Positions 35,560-44,967 of a stretch of DNA of 64,000 nt are shown piece after piece. This DNA comes from Mesorhizobium sp. M4B.F.Ca.ET.203.01.1.1 (GTDB lineage: Bacteria; Pseudomonadota; Alphaproteobacteria; Rhizobiales; Rhizobiaceae). Every line of letters begins with the position of its first letter. The first letter of the stretch is position 1. Location: contig NZ_SRUO01000002.1 of NCBI RefSeq assembly GCF_004791025.1, positions 434,001 through 498,000 of the forward strand, given 5' to 3'. A program made the translations under genes and the position numbers. The notes beneath the pieces were generated by a model that worked only from the letters and a program-made list of their open reading frames with translations, did no database searches and was not told the DNA's origin.

Positions 35560-36417
35560 ATGGAACACACCTCGCTTCTCGAACGCATCCTGCGCGGCGC
35601 AGCGCTCACGCTGGTGGTGATCTTCTTCATGTTCCCGATCGCCTGGATCTTCATGATGTCGTTCCAGACCAACGAGACCATCCTGCGCATCCCGCCGCAG
35701 CTGATCTTCGAGCCGACGCTCGCCAACTACACGGCGCTGATCACCGGCAAGCTGGTGACCGCGGCCGGCACGCTCGACATCGCCTTCATGCGCAATCTCT
35801 GGAACTCGGTGTTCCTGTCGGTGACCTCGGTTGCCGTCTCGCTGCTGCTCGGCGTGCCCGCCGCCTATGCCTTCGCCCGCCACAAATTCCGCGGCTCGGA
35901 GGACATCGCCTTCACGCTCTTGTCGTTCCGCTTCGCGCCGGCGCTGCTGGTGCTGCTGCCGCTCACGCTCTATTTCCAGAAGCTCGGCCTCGCCAACACC
36001 TATATCGGCCTGATCTGGGTCTACCAGCTGATCTGCCTGCCGCTGATCCTGTGGATCGTGCGCGGCTATTTCGAGGACATCCCGGCCGACATCGAATACG
36101 CCTACCGCATCGGCGGCCATTCCTGGTTCGCCACCTTCCGCAAGATCGCGCTGCCGCTTGCCGGGCCGGGCATCGCCGCCGCCGGCCTGCTCGCCTTCAT
36201 CTTCGCCTGGAACAATTTCGTCTTCGCGCTGGTGCTCGCCTCCGCCGACAAGCAGCCGGTGACGGTCGGCGCGCTCGCCTTCATCACCTCGTCCGGCATT
36301 CAGTATGGCCAGATCTCGGCCGCGATTGTGCTGTCGATCACGCCGACGCTGGCGCTGGCGCTATACGCGCAGCGCTATCTCGTCGAAGGCCTGTCGCTCG
36401 GCGCCGTGAAAGGGTAG
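35560..36417 (+). CDS. Polyol ABC transporter permease 2 (MalG-type)
   Basis: 285 residues, six predicted helices, with the EAA-type loop IEYAYRIGGHSWFATFRKIA in which the leading Glu-Ala-Ala is relaxed. The N-terminal FFMFPIAWIFMMSFQTN is typical of MalG-like CUT1 permeases. GGAGG lies upstream. It pairs with permease 1 to form the transmembrane channel. Confidence 0.9.
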   Translation: MEHTSLLERILRGAALTLVVIFFMFPIAWIFMMSFQTNETILRIPPQLIFEPTLANYTALITGKLVTAAGTLDIAFMRNLWNSVFLSVTSVAVSLLLGVPAAYAFARHKFRGSEDIAFTLLSFRFAPALLVLLPLTLYFQKLGLANTYIGLIWVYQLICLPLILWIVRGYFEDIPADIEYAYRIGGHSWFATFRKIALPLAGPGIAAAGLLAFIFAWNNFVFALVLASADKQPVTVGALAFITSSGIQYGQISAAIVLSITPTLALALYAQRYLVEGLSLGAVKG

Positions 36418-36422
36418 TTCCG

Positions 36423-37541
36423 ATGGCCAGCCTCGAACTCAAAAATGTCGTCAAGCGCTACAAGAGCCAGACGGTCCTCGACAATCTGTCGCTGAGCGTC
36501 GCCGACGGCGAGACGCTGGTGCTGTTCGGCCCGTCCGGCGCCGGCAAGACGGTGCTGCTGCGCATGGTTGCCGGCGTCATCGATCCCGACGAGGGCAAGA
36601 TCCTGATCGGCGGCGAGGACATGACCGATGTCGACGCCGAGTTCCGCGGCGTCGGCATGGCGTTCCAGAACTTCGCGCTGTTCCCGCATATGAGCGCCTT
36701 CGACAACATCGCGACGCCGCTGCAGGCCAGGCACTCCTCGCAAGGCGCGATCAAGGCCGGCGTCGAGAGCGTCGCCAAGCTGCTCAAGATCGACCATGTG
36801 CTGAGCCACAAGCCGCGCGCGCTGTCCAACGGCCAGAAGCAGCGCACCGCGCTTGCTCGCGCGTTGGTCGGCTCGCCGCCGATTCTCCTGCTCGACGATC
36901 CCTTGCGCAATGTCGACGCCAAACTCCGCTTCGAGATGCGGCTTGAACTGCCGCGGCTCCTGCATGATCGCGGCGCGACCGTCGTCTACGTCACCCAGGA
37001 CTACAAGGAGGCGATGGCGCTCGGCAACCGCATCGCGGTGATGTCGCAAGGCGTCATCCGCCAGCTCGGCACGCCCGAGCAGATCTATCGCGAGCCGGCC
37101 AATGTCGAGATCGCCAGGCTGTTCGGCGACCCGACCATCAATTTGCTCGACGTCAAGCCGGCGCGCGACGCCAAGGGCATCTATGTCGGCCTGTCGAACG
37201 TACAGGTCCATCTCGCCGGCGCCTATGAGGCGGCGGTCGGGCGCGACTGCGTTATCGGCCTGCGGCCCGAGGCGCTGAGTTTCGTCGGTGAGGCCACGCC
37301 CGGCGCCGTTCCTGTGACCGTCGAGGCCGAGACGCCGCTCAACGAAAAGATCGTCACCTTGGTGCGCACCGTGCGCGGCCGTGAAATCCTGGTTTCGCGC
37401 CCTGCTGGAACGCCGGGCCAGACCGAGGGCAAGGCGCATGTCGCCGTCGACGGCAAAAGCGCGCTGCTGTTCGATCATGCCAGCGGCGAGCGCATCGGCG
37501 CCAACAAGGTCGTCACTTTGCGCAGCGGAGAAGCGGCATGA
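36423..37541 (+). CDS. Polyol ABC transporter ATPase 1 (degenerate catalytic site)
   Basis: 372 residues, MalK-like with a C-terminal TOBE-type regulatory domain. Walker A GPSGAGKT and Q-loop AFQNFALFPHM are normal. The signature is LSNGQKQR (Asn for Gly), Walker B is LLLDDP (Asp in place of the catalytic Glu) and the H-loop reads VTQD (Gln for His). Its own ATP site is therefore probably slow or inactive. It ends by ATGA overlap with ATPase 2, with which it must form an unequal heterodimer. Confidence 0.9.
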   Translation: MASLELKNVVKRYKSQTVLDNLSLSVADGETLVLFGPSGAGKTVLLRMVAGVIDPDEGKILIGGEDMTDVDAEFRGVGMAFQNFALFPHMSAFDNIATPLQARHSSQGAIKAGVESVAKLLKIDHVLSHKPRALSNGQKQRTALARALVGSPPILLLDDPLRNVDAKLRFEMRLELPRLLHDRGATVVYVTQDYKEAMALGNRIAVMSQGVIRQLGTPEQIYREPANVEIARLFGDPTINLLDVKPARDAKGIYVGLSNVQVHLAGAYEAAVGRDCVIGLRPEALSFVGEATPGAVPVTVEAETPLNEKIVTLVRTVRGREILVSRPAGTPGQTEGKAHVAVDGKSALLFDHASGERIGANKVVTLRSGEAA

Positions 37542-38662
37542 GCGCCAGCGCCCTCACCATTTCCGGCGTCGACAAGTTCTACGGCCCGATCGACCGCGGC
37601 GTGCATGCGGTGAAGCAGCTGACGATGGAGATCGCCAGGGGCGAGATCGTGGCGCTGCTCGGCTCGTCGGGCTGCGGCAAGACCTCGACGCTGCGCATGA
37701 TCGCCGGCTTCGAGGAGGTTTCGCGTGGCGAGATCGCCGTCGCCGGCCGCAAGGTGCACACGCTGGCGCCGGTCAAGCGCAACGTGGCGATGGCCTTCGA
37801 GGGCTATTCGCTCTATCCGCCGCTCACCGTGCGCGAGAACATGGCCTTCGCTCTCAAGGCGGCAAGGCTTTCGAAGAGCGACGTCGACGCCAAGGTCGCC
37901 AGCATCGCCAAGCTGCTCGAGATCGAGGACATCCTCGAGCGCTATCCGAGCTCGATCTCCGGCGGCCAGCAGCAGCGCGCCAGCCTCGGCCGCGCCTTGA
38001 TCCGCGAGGCGGACCTGCATCTGCTCGACGAGCCGATGGGGCAGCTCGAGCCGCAGTTGCGCGCCGTGCTGCGTGGCCGCATCAAGCACTTCATTAAGGA
38101 GCGCGGCCTGACCGCGATCCTGGTCACCCACGACCAGACCGAGGCCAACGCGCTCGCCGACCGCATCGCGGTGATGGAAGGCGGCGTGCTGCAGCAGTTC
38201 GACACGCCCGACATGATCAAGCGGCGGCCGGCGAACCTGTTCACCGGCACCTTCGTCGGCGAGCCGCCGATGAATGTCTTCGAGGCCTTTGTCGGCACGA
38301 CTGCCGGCAAGATCAGCCTGAAGCTCCCCGACGGGCTCTCGCTCGACTACGACAAGGATGCCTTCAGCGGCCCGGTGCGCGACCAGCTGCTCGCCCGCGA
38401 GCGTGTCGTCATCGGCGTCAGGCCCTACGCGGTGCGCCGCTCGAAGGACGGCGTGCCGGCCACCGTCTCGGCCAATCAATGGCTCGGCGACCAGACCCAC
38501 ATCGCCGCCGATTTTGCCGGCGGCTCGCTGGTGCTGGTCGAGCACGACCGCACCCGCCTCGAGCTCGGGGCGCCGATCAAAGTCAGCATCGATCCGAAGA
38601 ACCTGCACGTCTTCGACCAGGCCGACGGCAAGGCGATTTCGCACGGGATGGAGCTTGCCTGA
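37538..38662 (+). CDS. Polyol ABC transporter ATPase 2 (canonical Walker B and H-loop)
   Basis: 374 residues, MalK-like. Walker A GSSGCGKT, signature ISGGQQQR, Walker B LHLLDEP and H-loop VTHD are canonical. The Q-loop position reads AFEGYSLYPP (Glu for Gln) and the D-loop is MGQLE rather than SNLD. It therefore keeps the hydrolytic residues lacking in ATPase 1. It is coupled to ATPase 1 by a 4-bp overlap and to the kinase gene by TGATG. Confidence 0.9.
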   Translation: MSASALTISGVDKFYGPIDRGVHAVKQLTMEIARGEIVALLGSSGCGKTSTLRMIAGFEEVSRGEIAVAGRKVHTLAPVKRNVAMAFEGYSLYPPLTVRENMAFALKAARLSKSDVDAKVASIAKLLEIEDILERYPSSISGGQQQRASLGRALIREADLHLLDEPMGQLEPQLRAVLRGRIKHFIKERGLTAILVTHDQTEANALADRIAVMEGGVLQQFDTPDMIKRRPANLFTGTFVGEPPMNVFEAFVGTTAGKISLKLPDGLSLDYDKDAFSGPVRDQLLARERVVIGVRPYAVRRSKDGVPATVSANQWLGDQTHIAADFAGGSLVLVEHDRTRLELGAPIKVSIDPKNLHVFDQADGKAISHGMELA

Positions 38663-40215
38663 TGCGGGATGTGCTGATCGGCATCGACGCCGGCACGTCT
38701 GTCATCAAGTCCGTCGCCTTCGACAGGGCGGGCCGGCAGATCGCGGCCACCGCGCTGGCGAATCGCTACGAAACGCTGCCGGGCGGTGGCGCCGAGCAGG
38801 ACCTGGCGCGCACCTGGGCCGATACGGCGACCACCTTGCGCCAGTTGGCCGACAAGGTGCCGGACCTCGCCAGCCGGGTGATCGCCATCGCGGTGACCGG
38901 GCAGGGCGACGGCACCTGGCTGATCGACAAGGCCGGCGAACCGGTGGCCAAGGGCTGGCTGTGGCTCGATGCGCGCGCCGCCAGGATCGTCGAGGAGATC
39001 CGGGCACGGCCGGAGGACCGGCTGCGCTTCGAAAAGACCGGCAGCGGGCTTGCCGCCTGCCAGCAGGGATCGCAGTTCGTCTTCATGAAGCGAAACATGC
39101 CGGCCATGCTCGAGAGGGCCGCGACGGCGTTCCACTGCAAGGACTGGCTCTATTTCAAGCTGACCGGCGAGCGCGCCACCGACCCTTCGGAAGGGACCTT
39201 CACCTTCGGCGATTTCCGCACCCGCGACTACAGCGACGAGGTGCTCGACGTGCTCGGCGTCGCCGACCTCAGGCACCTTCTGCCGCCGATCGTCGACGGC
39301 ACCAGGCACAGCGCCGGCCTGTCAAAGGCCGCGGCCGACGCGACCGGGCTCACCGCCGGCACGCCGGTCGTGCTGACCTATGTCGACGTGGTCTGTACCG
39401 CGCTCGGCGCCGGCCTGTTCGACCGCAAGCACAAGCCCGGCTGCACCATCATCGGCTCAACCGGCATGCATATGCGACTTGCCGAGACACCGGACGAGGT
39501 GCAGCTCAACGAAGCGAAGACCGGCTACACCATGACCATGCCGGCGCCGGGCGTGTTTGCCCAGCTGCAGTCGAACATGGCGGCGACGCTCAACATCGAC
39601 TGGGTGCTTGGCCTCGCTTCCGGCATCCTCGCCTCGCAAGGCATTTCGCGCTCGAACGGTGAGATGATCGCGCTGGTCGATGACTGGATTTCGTCGTCCA
39701 AGCCGGCCTCGCTGATCTACCAGCCCTATGTGTCCGAGGCCGGCGAGCGCGGTCCGTTCGTCGATGCCAATGCGAGGGCCGGCTTCGTCGGCATCTCCTC
39801 CCGCCACGGCTATGCCGACATGGTGCGCGCCGTCTTCGAAGGGCTCGCCTTCGCTTCGCGCGATTGCTACGCCGCTATGGGCCCGCTGCCGCGGGAAATC
39901 CGCCTTACCGGCGGCGCGGCGCGCAGCCCGGCGCTGCGCAAGATCCTTGGCGCCGCCGTCGGCGCCGCCACCCGCACCAGCGAACGCGAGGAGGCGGGTG
40001 CCGCCGGTGCCGCCATGATCGCAGCGGTCTGCGTCGGCCTCTACCGGTCAATGGACGATTGCGTCGCCGAATGGGTCACCCCCCTGCTTGGCGAGGCCGA
40101 GCCGAGCGACCCGGAACTCGCCGCCATCTACGACAGGATGGCGCCATCCTACACATTGGCGCACGAGGCGCTGCGTCCGGTCTGGCGGTCGATGGCCGCG
40201 ACCAAGGCAGATTGA
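38662..40215 (+). CDS. eryA: FGGY-family polyol kinase, erythritol kinase-like
   Basis: 517 residues with the FGGY N-terminal phosphate motif GIDAGTSVIKSVAFD, catalytic-region segment VTGQGDGTWLID and C-terminal GGAARSPALRKILG. In the erythritol pathway EryA makes L-erythritol 4-phosphate with ATP. Position between the importer and the EryB-type dehydrogenase supports that role; ribitol or arabitol kinase activity cannot be excluded. The start overlaps the ATPase 2 stop (TGATG). Confidence 0.75.
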   Translation: MRDVLIGIDAGTSVIKSVAFDRAGRQIAATALANRYETLPGGGAEQDLARTWADTATTLRQLADKVPDLASRVIAIAVTGQGDGTWLIDKAGEPVAKGWLWLDARAARIVEEIRARPEDRLRFEKTGSGLAACQQGSQFVFMKRNMPAMLERAATAFHCKDWLYFKLTGERATDPSEGTFTFGDFRTRDYSDEVLDVLGVADLRHLLPPIVDGTRHSAGLSKAAADATGLTAGTPVVLTYVDVVCTALGAGLFDRKHKPGCTIIGSTGMHMRLAETPDEVQLNEAKTGYTMTMPAPGVFAQLQSNMAATLNIDWVLGLASGILASQGISRSNGEMIALVDDWISSSKPASLIYQPYVSEAGERGPFVDANARAGFVGISSRHGYADMVRAVFEGLAFASRDCYAAMGPLPREIRLTGGAARSPALRKILGAAVGAATRTSEREEAGAAGAAMIAAVCVGLYRSMDDCVAEWVTPLLGEAEPSDPELAAIYDRMAPSYTLAHEALRPVWRSMAATKAD

Positions 40216-40225
40216 GAAGTCGAGC

Positions 40226-41266
40226 ATGCACAGGAAAATTGCGATCATCGGCGACCGTTTCATGCTTCCGGAGGTCTTTCGGACTGAGATCGAGAAGGCC
40301 TGCGGCAACAGCCTCGACATCCGCACGCTGGAAACCGCGTGGCCCGACGAGCCGATGGAGTTCGGCAACACCGCGCTCGGCCTCGACAAAGTCAAGGAGT
40401 ATTTCGGCCATCCGGACGAGGTGGTCGATTTTGTCGGCGATGCCGAGATCCTGGTCACCCAGCTCGCTCCGCTCTCGGATGGAATGATGCGGCGCCTTCC
40501 GGCGCTGAAATTGGTCGCTGTGTCGCGCGGCGGACCGATCAACATCGACATGGCGGCCGCCAAGGCTCACGACATCCGCGTCGTCAACGTTCCAGGCCGC
40601 AATGCGAGCGCGGTGGCCGAATTCACCATCGGCGCCATCCTCGCCGAGACGCGGCTGATCCGCGTCGGCCACGAGGCCTTGCGCAAGGGCGAATGGCGCG
40701 GCGATCTCTATCGCGCCGACCGCACCGGCCGCGAGCTCAGCGAGATGACCGTCGGTGTCGTCGGCTACGGCAATATCGGCACCAAAGTGGTGCGCCTGCT
40801 GCGCGCCTTCGGCTGCCGCGTCCTGGTCTGCGATCCCTACGTGCAGCTGAGCGCGGACGACCGCAATGCCGGCGTCGAGCTGGTCTCGCTCGACGAACTT
40901 CTGTCGCGCTCCGACGTGGTCACCCTGCATTCGCGGGTGACCGCGGAAACCCGCGGCCTGATCAACAAGGACACCATCGCCGGCATGAAGCCCGGCGTGA
41001 TCTTCATCAACACCGCGCGCGGGCCGCTGGTCGACTATGACGCGCTTTACGAGGCGCTGGTCGCCGGCCATATCGCCAGCGCCATGCTGGAAACCTTCGC
41101 GATCGAGCCGGTGCCTTCGGACTGGCCGCTGCTGCAGCTGCCGAATGTGACGCTGACCCCGCACATCGCCGGCGCCTCGGTGCGCACCGTTACCTACGCG
41201 GCAGAGCAGGTGGCCGAGGAAGTGCGCCGCTACATCGCCGGCCTGCCGCCGGTCAATCCGTGCTGA
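40226..41266 (+). CDS. D-2-hydroxyacid dehydrogenase family protein
   Basis: 346 residues of the SerA/2-hydroxyacid dehydrogenase family: NAD-binding GVVGYGNIG, the Arg-containing NTARGPLVD segment and the LTPHIAGAS histidine near the C-terminus. Its N-terminal domain is longer than in D-lactate dehydrogenases. It is inserted between eryA and eryB, 10 bp after eryA; its substrate may be a sugar-derived hydroxy acid. It is not part of the core erythritol route known from Brucella. Confidence 0.75.
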   Translation: MHRKIAIIGDRFMLPEVFRTEIEKACGNSLDIRTLETAWPDEPMEFGNTALGLDKVKEYFGHPDEVVDFVGDAEILVTQLAPLSDGMMRRLPALKLVAVSRGGPINIDMAAAKAHDIRVVNVPGRNASAVAEFTIGAILAETRLIRVGHEALRKGEWRGDLYRADRTGRELSEMTVGVVGYGNIGTKVVRLLRAFGCRVLVCDPYVQLSADDRNAGVELVSLDELLSRSDVVTLHSRVTAETRGLINKDTIAGMKPGVIFINTARGPLVDYDALYEALVAGHIASAMLETFAIEPVPSDWPLLQLPNVTLTPHIAGASVRTVTYAAEQVAEEVRRYIAGLPPVNPC

Positions 41267-41300
41267 CCGCCATGAAGCGTTGTGCAGAGGGTTCGGCGAG

Positions 41301-42818
41301 ATGAGCGGCGACGGCGACATTGTCGACCTTTTCGTCATCGGCGGCGGCGTCAACGGCGCCGGCATCGCGCGCGACGCCGCCGGCCGTGGCCTGTCCGTCA
41401 TCTTGTGCGAGAAGGACGATCTCGCCGAAGGCACCAGCTCGCGTTCGGGCAAGCTGGTTCATGGCGGCCTGCGCTATCTCGAATATTACGAGTTCCGCCT
41501 GGTGCGCGAGGCGTTGATCGAGCGCGAGGTGCTCCTGGAATCCGCGCCCCACATCATCTGGCCGATGCGCTTCGTGCTGCCGCACAGCCCCGACGATCGC
41601 CCGGCCTGGCTGGTCCGCATCGGCCTCTTCCTCTACGACCATCTCGGCGGCCGCAAGCGGCTGCCGCCCACCCGCACGCTGAACTTGCGCACGGCGCCGG
41701 AGGGCGCGCCGATCAAGGACGCTTTCAGACGCGGCTTCGAATATTCCGACTGCTGGGTCGACGATGCCCGCCTCGTCGTCATCAACGCGCTGGACGCGGC
41801 GGAGCGCGGGGCGAAAGTCTTCACCCGCACCGCTTGCACCGCCGCCCGCCGCGACAAAGGCCTGTGGTCGGTCGAGATGCGCGACGGCAGGACCGGCGTG
41901 AGGACCGCGGTGCGGGCGCGCGCGCTGATCAACGCCGCCGGTCCCTGGGTCAACGACGTCGTCAACCGCGTCGCCGGGCAGAACTCCAAGCGCAACGTCC
42001 GCCTGGTCAAGGGCAGCCACATCGTCGTGCCGAAATTCTGGGAAGGGCGGCAGGCTTATCTCGTCCAGAACAACGACAAGCGCGTCATCTTCATCAATCC
42101 CTATCAGAACGACCTGACGCTGATCGGCACCACCGACATTCCCTATGAAGGGCGGCCGGAAGACGTGGCGGCGGAGGAGAGCGAGATCGACTACCTGATC
42201 AAGGTCGTCAATCGCTACTTCAAGCGCGGGCTGACGCGCGGCGACGTCGTCTATTCCTTCTCCGGCGTCAGGCCGCTCTACGACGACAATGCCGACAATC
42301 CGAGCGCGGTGACGCGCGACTACATCTTCGAGCTCGATGCGCCGACCGGGCAGGCGCCGCTGCTCTCCGTCTTCGGCGGCAAGATCACCACCTTCCGCAA
42401 GCTCGCCGAGCACGCGCTCGACCGCATCGAGCCGTTCTTTCCGAAGATGGGCAAGGCGTGGACGTCCGGTGCGCATCTGCCGGGCGGCGACATCGCAAAT
42501 GCCGATTTCGAGCAGTTCCTCGGCGATCTCGGCCGCGACTACCCCTGGATGCCGGCGTCGCTGCTCAAGCACTATGGCCGGCTCTACGGCACGCGCACCC
42601 GTTCAATCGTCGGCAATGCCGGATCGCTCGAACAGCTCGGGCGGCGCTTCGGCAAGGATTTCTTCGAGCGCGAGGCGAGCTACCTGTTCGAGCATGAGTG
42701 GGCGTCGACTGCTGCCGACATCCTGGACCGCCGCACCAAGCACGGCCTGCATCTCTCGGCCGCCGAGAGAGGGGCCTTCGAGGACTGGTGCGCCAACCGT
42801 TTGGCAAAGGCCGGCTGA
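41301..42818 (+). CDS. eryB: GlpD-like FAD dehydrogenase, erythritol-phosphate dehydrogenase
   Basis: 505 residues similar to glycerol-3-phosphate dehydrogenase GlpD: FAD-binding FVIGGGVNGAGIARDAAGRG, LVHGGLRYLE and FGGKITTFRKLAEHA. In the ery pathway EryB oxidises L-erythritol 4-phosphate to 3-tetrulose 4-phosphate, passing electrons to quinone at the membrane. The start at 41301 is preferred over upstream codons as it begins just before the FAD motif. The stop overlaps the aldolase start (TGATG). Confidence 0.8.
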   Translation: MSGDGDIVDLFVIGGGVNGAGIARDAAGRGLSVILCEKDDLAEGTSSRSGKLVHGGLRYLEYYEFRLVREALIEREVLLESAPHIIWPMRFVLPHSPDDRPAWLVRIGLFLYDHLGGRKRLPPTRTLNLRTAPEGAPIKDAFRRGFEYSDCWVDDARLVVINALDAAERGAKVFTRTACTAARRDKGLWSVEMRDGRTGVRTAVRARALINAAGPWVNDVVNRVAGQNSKRNVRLVKGSHIVVPKFWEGRQAYLVQNNDKRVIFINPYQNDLTLIGTTDIPYEGRPEDVAAEESEIDYLIKVVNRYFKRGLTRGDVVYSFSGVRPLYDDNADNPSAVTRDYIFELDAPTGQAPLLSVFGGKITTFRKLAEHALDRIEPFFPKMGKAWTSGAHLPGGDIANADFEQFLGDLGRDYPWMPASLLKHYGRLYGTRTRSIVGNAGSLEQLGRRFGKDFFEREASYLFEHEWASTAADILDRRTKHGLHLSAAERGAFEDWCANRLAKAG

Positions 42819-43891
42819 TGGCAGCTCGCATTGATCACGATGCCGTCGAATTGCAGGCGTTGCGTGTCCTGTCGGCCAGTGTTGGCGCCGATCCTCTGCT
42901 GGTCCAGGGCGCCGGTGGCAACACCTCGCTCAAGCAAGCCGGTGTGCTGTGGATCAAGGCGTCCGGCACCTGGCTGATGAATGCGGCGACAGCCGACATC
43001 ATGGTGCCCGTGGAGCTGTCGCCCTTGCTCGATGCCGTCGCGCGCAAGGACCCGGCGGCCGAGAAGACCGCCGCATTCACGCTTGCCGAGCTCAACCCGC
43101 ACCAGTTGCGGCCGTCCATCGAGACGACGGTGCATGCATTGCTGCCGCAAAAGGTCGTCGTCCATGTCCACTGCGTCGAGACCATCGCCATCGCCGTGCA
43201 GACCAATGCCGAGGCGCTGCTGGAGGAGCGTCTGCGCGGCCTCGACTGGGCCTTCGTGCCCTATCGCCGCCCGGGCCTGCCGCTGGCGCAGGGCATTGCC
43301 GAACGGCTGAAGCCGCGCACCGACGTCCTCGTCCTCGGCAATCATGGGCTGGTCGTGGCCGCCGACACAGTCGCCGAAGCAAACCTGCTGCTGCGGCGCG
43401 TTACCGGCCTGCTTGCCCGCGCGCCGCGCAAAGCGCCGGCGCCCGACCTCGACGCGCTGCTCAGGCTGGCCATGGGCAGCGATTACCGCCTTCCGGTCGC
43501 GGTCGAGGCCCATGCCGCCGCCACCGATCTCGCCAGTTGCCGGATCGTCGCGTCGGGCAGCCTTTACCCGGACCACGTCATCTTCCTCGGCATAGGCTCG
43601 GTGATCGCCGGTCCGAACGAGAATGCCGCTGCCGTGGTGGCGCGGACAACGGCCGGCGGGCAGCCGGCACCCGCCTCCATCCTTTTCCCGGGCAAGGGCA
43701 TATTGATGCGCCGGGATGCCAATGCCGGCGCCGAGGCGATGGCGCGCTGCCTTGCCGATGTCGCCATCCGCGTCGATCCGACGGCGCGCGTCAACTATCT
43801 CAGCATCGAGGAGAATGCCGAGCTCCTGAACTGGGACGCCGAGAAATACCGCCAGGAGCTCAACCGGCGCGCCGGCAGCGTGCTGCAATGA
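42818..43891 (+). CDS. Class II aldolase/epimerase family protein
   Basis: 357 residues with the class II aldolase zinc-site pattern: GGNTSLK, HVHCVETIAIA (two His) and LGNHGLVV (third His). It is longer than fuculose-1-phosphate aldolase (~215), resembling the N-terminal half of the rhamnulose-phosphate aldolase/dehydrogenase fusion at 58.5 kb. It may cleave or epimerise a ketose phosphate generated from longer polyols. It is coupled to eryB. Confidence 0.75.
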   Translation: MAARIDHDAVELQALRVLSASVGADPLLVQGAGGNTSLKQAGVLWIKASGTWLMNAATADIMVPVELSPLLDAVARKDPAAEKTAAFTLAELNPHQLRPSIETTVHALLPQKVVVHVHCVETIAIAVQTNAEALLEERLRGLDWAFVPYRRPGLPLAQGIAERLKPRTDVLVLGNHGLVVAADTVAEANLLLRRVTGLLARAPRKAPAPDLDALLRLAMGSDYRLPVAVEAHAAATDLASCRIVASGSLYPDHVIFLGIGSVIAGPNENAAAVVARTTAGGQPAPASILFPGKGILMRRDANAGAEAMARCLADVAIRVDPTARVNYLSIEENAELLNWDAEKYRQELNRRAGSVLQ

Positions 43892-43971
43892 TTGCGCTTC
43901 ATGCCGGCAGTTCGGGTGCGTGCGCCATCGATCGCCACGCCGTCGGGCAGGCCTGAACAGGAGACTGGAAT

Positions 43972-44913
43972 TTGGCCTTCACGCTCTCCCTCAACACCAA
44001 TCCGCTGGTCAACCGCTTTGCCGATCCGGACGACCTGATCGACGCCATCGCCTATGACATCGGCATAAGGGACGTCCAGCTCACACATGAATTCGTCAAT
44101 CCCGGCTGGCCGGCGGCGACGATCGCCAAGTTCGTCCGGCTGTTCCAGGCAGCACTTGCCCGCACCGGCGTGCGCATCACGTCCGGCATGACCGGCCCCT
44201 ATGGTCGGCTCAACCATTTCGGCCATCCCGATGCCGACGTGCGCCGCTACTATGTCGACTGGTTCAAGACCTTCGCCGCCATCTCGGCCGAGCTCGGCGC
44301 CAGCGGCATCGGCACGCAATTCGCGATCTTCACCCACAGGGACTACGACGATCCCGAACGCCGCGCCCGGCTGCTCGACATCGCGATGGAATGCTGGCGC
44401 GAGGTCGCCGATCATGCCAAGGCGGCTGGCCTCACCTACCTGTTCTGGGAGCCGATGTCGGTCGGCCGTGAATTCGGCCATACCATCGACAGCTGCCGCG
44501 CGCTGCACCGGGAGATCGAGGCAGCGGGCTTGGCCATCCCGCTGCAGATGATGGTCGACATCGACCATGGCGACGTCACCTCCAGCAACCCCGCCGACAT
44601 CGACCCTTACGCCTGGGCCGAGGCCTTCCCGAAAGAGTCGCCGATCATCCACATCAAGCAGTCGTCGATGAACAAGGGTGGCCACTGGCCATTCACCGCC
44701 GCCTACAACAGGGATGGCCGCATTACTCCGGAGAAATTCCTGGAGACGGTGCGGCGCGGCGGCGGCACCGACAACGAGATCTGCCTGGAGCTGTCATTCC
44801 GCGAGCGCGAGCCGGTCGATCACCAGGTCGTCGCCATGATCCGTGAATCGGTCGACTACTGGACGCCGTTCATCGACGCCGGCAGGGCGGACCTGAGGCC
44901 GCGACCAAAATGA
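43972..44913 (+). CDS. eryC: TIM-barrel tetrulose-phosphate isomerase (EryC-like)
   Basis: 313 residues of the xylose isomerase-like/AP endonuclease 2 barrel, with DVQLTHEFVNP, LFWEPMSVGREFGHT and MVDIDHGD supplying Glu/Asp/His metal ligands. In Brucella EryC converts 3-tetrulose 4-phosphate to L-erythrulose 1-phosphate. The TTG start is supported by AGGAGA 8 bp upstream; no ATG is suitably placed. It is the last gene of the + operon and ends directly before a strong terminator. Confidence 0.7.
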   Translation: MAFTLSLNTNPLVNRFADPDDLIDAIAYDIGIRDVQLTHEFVNPGWPAATIAKFVRLFQAALARTGVRITSGMTGPYGRLNHFGHPDADVRRYYVDWFKTFAAISAELGASGIGTQFAIFTHRDYDDPERRARLLDIAMECWREVADHAKAAGLTYLFWEPMSVGREFGHTIDSCRALHREIEAAGLAIPLQMMVDIDHGDVTSSNPADIDPYAWAEAFPKESPIIHIKQSSMNKGGHWPFTAAYNRDGRITPEKFLETVRRGGGTDNEICLELSFREREPVDHQVVAMIRESVDYWTPFIDAGRADLRPRPK

Positions 44914-44915
44914 AA

Positions 44916-44946
44916 AAGGGCGGGAGCCGCTATGGCTCCCGCCCTT
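44916..44946. terminator. Bidirectional terminator between eryC and fba
   Basis: A perfect 13-bp stem (AAGGGCGGGAGCC and GGCTCCCGCCCTT) with loop GCTAT lies 2 bp after the eryC stop and before the convergent fba. Flanking A/T residues on both sides let it work in both directions. Confidence 0.85.
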
Positions 44947-44967
44947 GAACTCTCGATCAGATGTAAC

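Noticed and set aside
34114..36120. 668-codon antisense frame across the transporter permeases
   Set aside because: Repetitive Arg/Gln/Glu/His composition and complete overlap with well-supported genes.
34365..37541. A 1058-codon open frame running through the permease genes into ATPase 1
   Set aside because: Only its last 372 codons (from 36423) are protein-like; the earlier part is out of frame with two clear permease genes and is Arg/Pro/Gln-rich shadow sequence.
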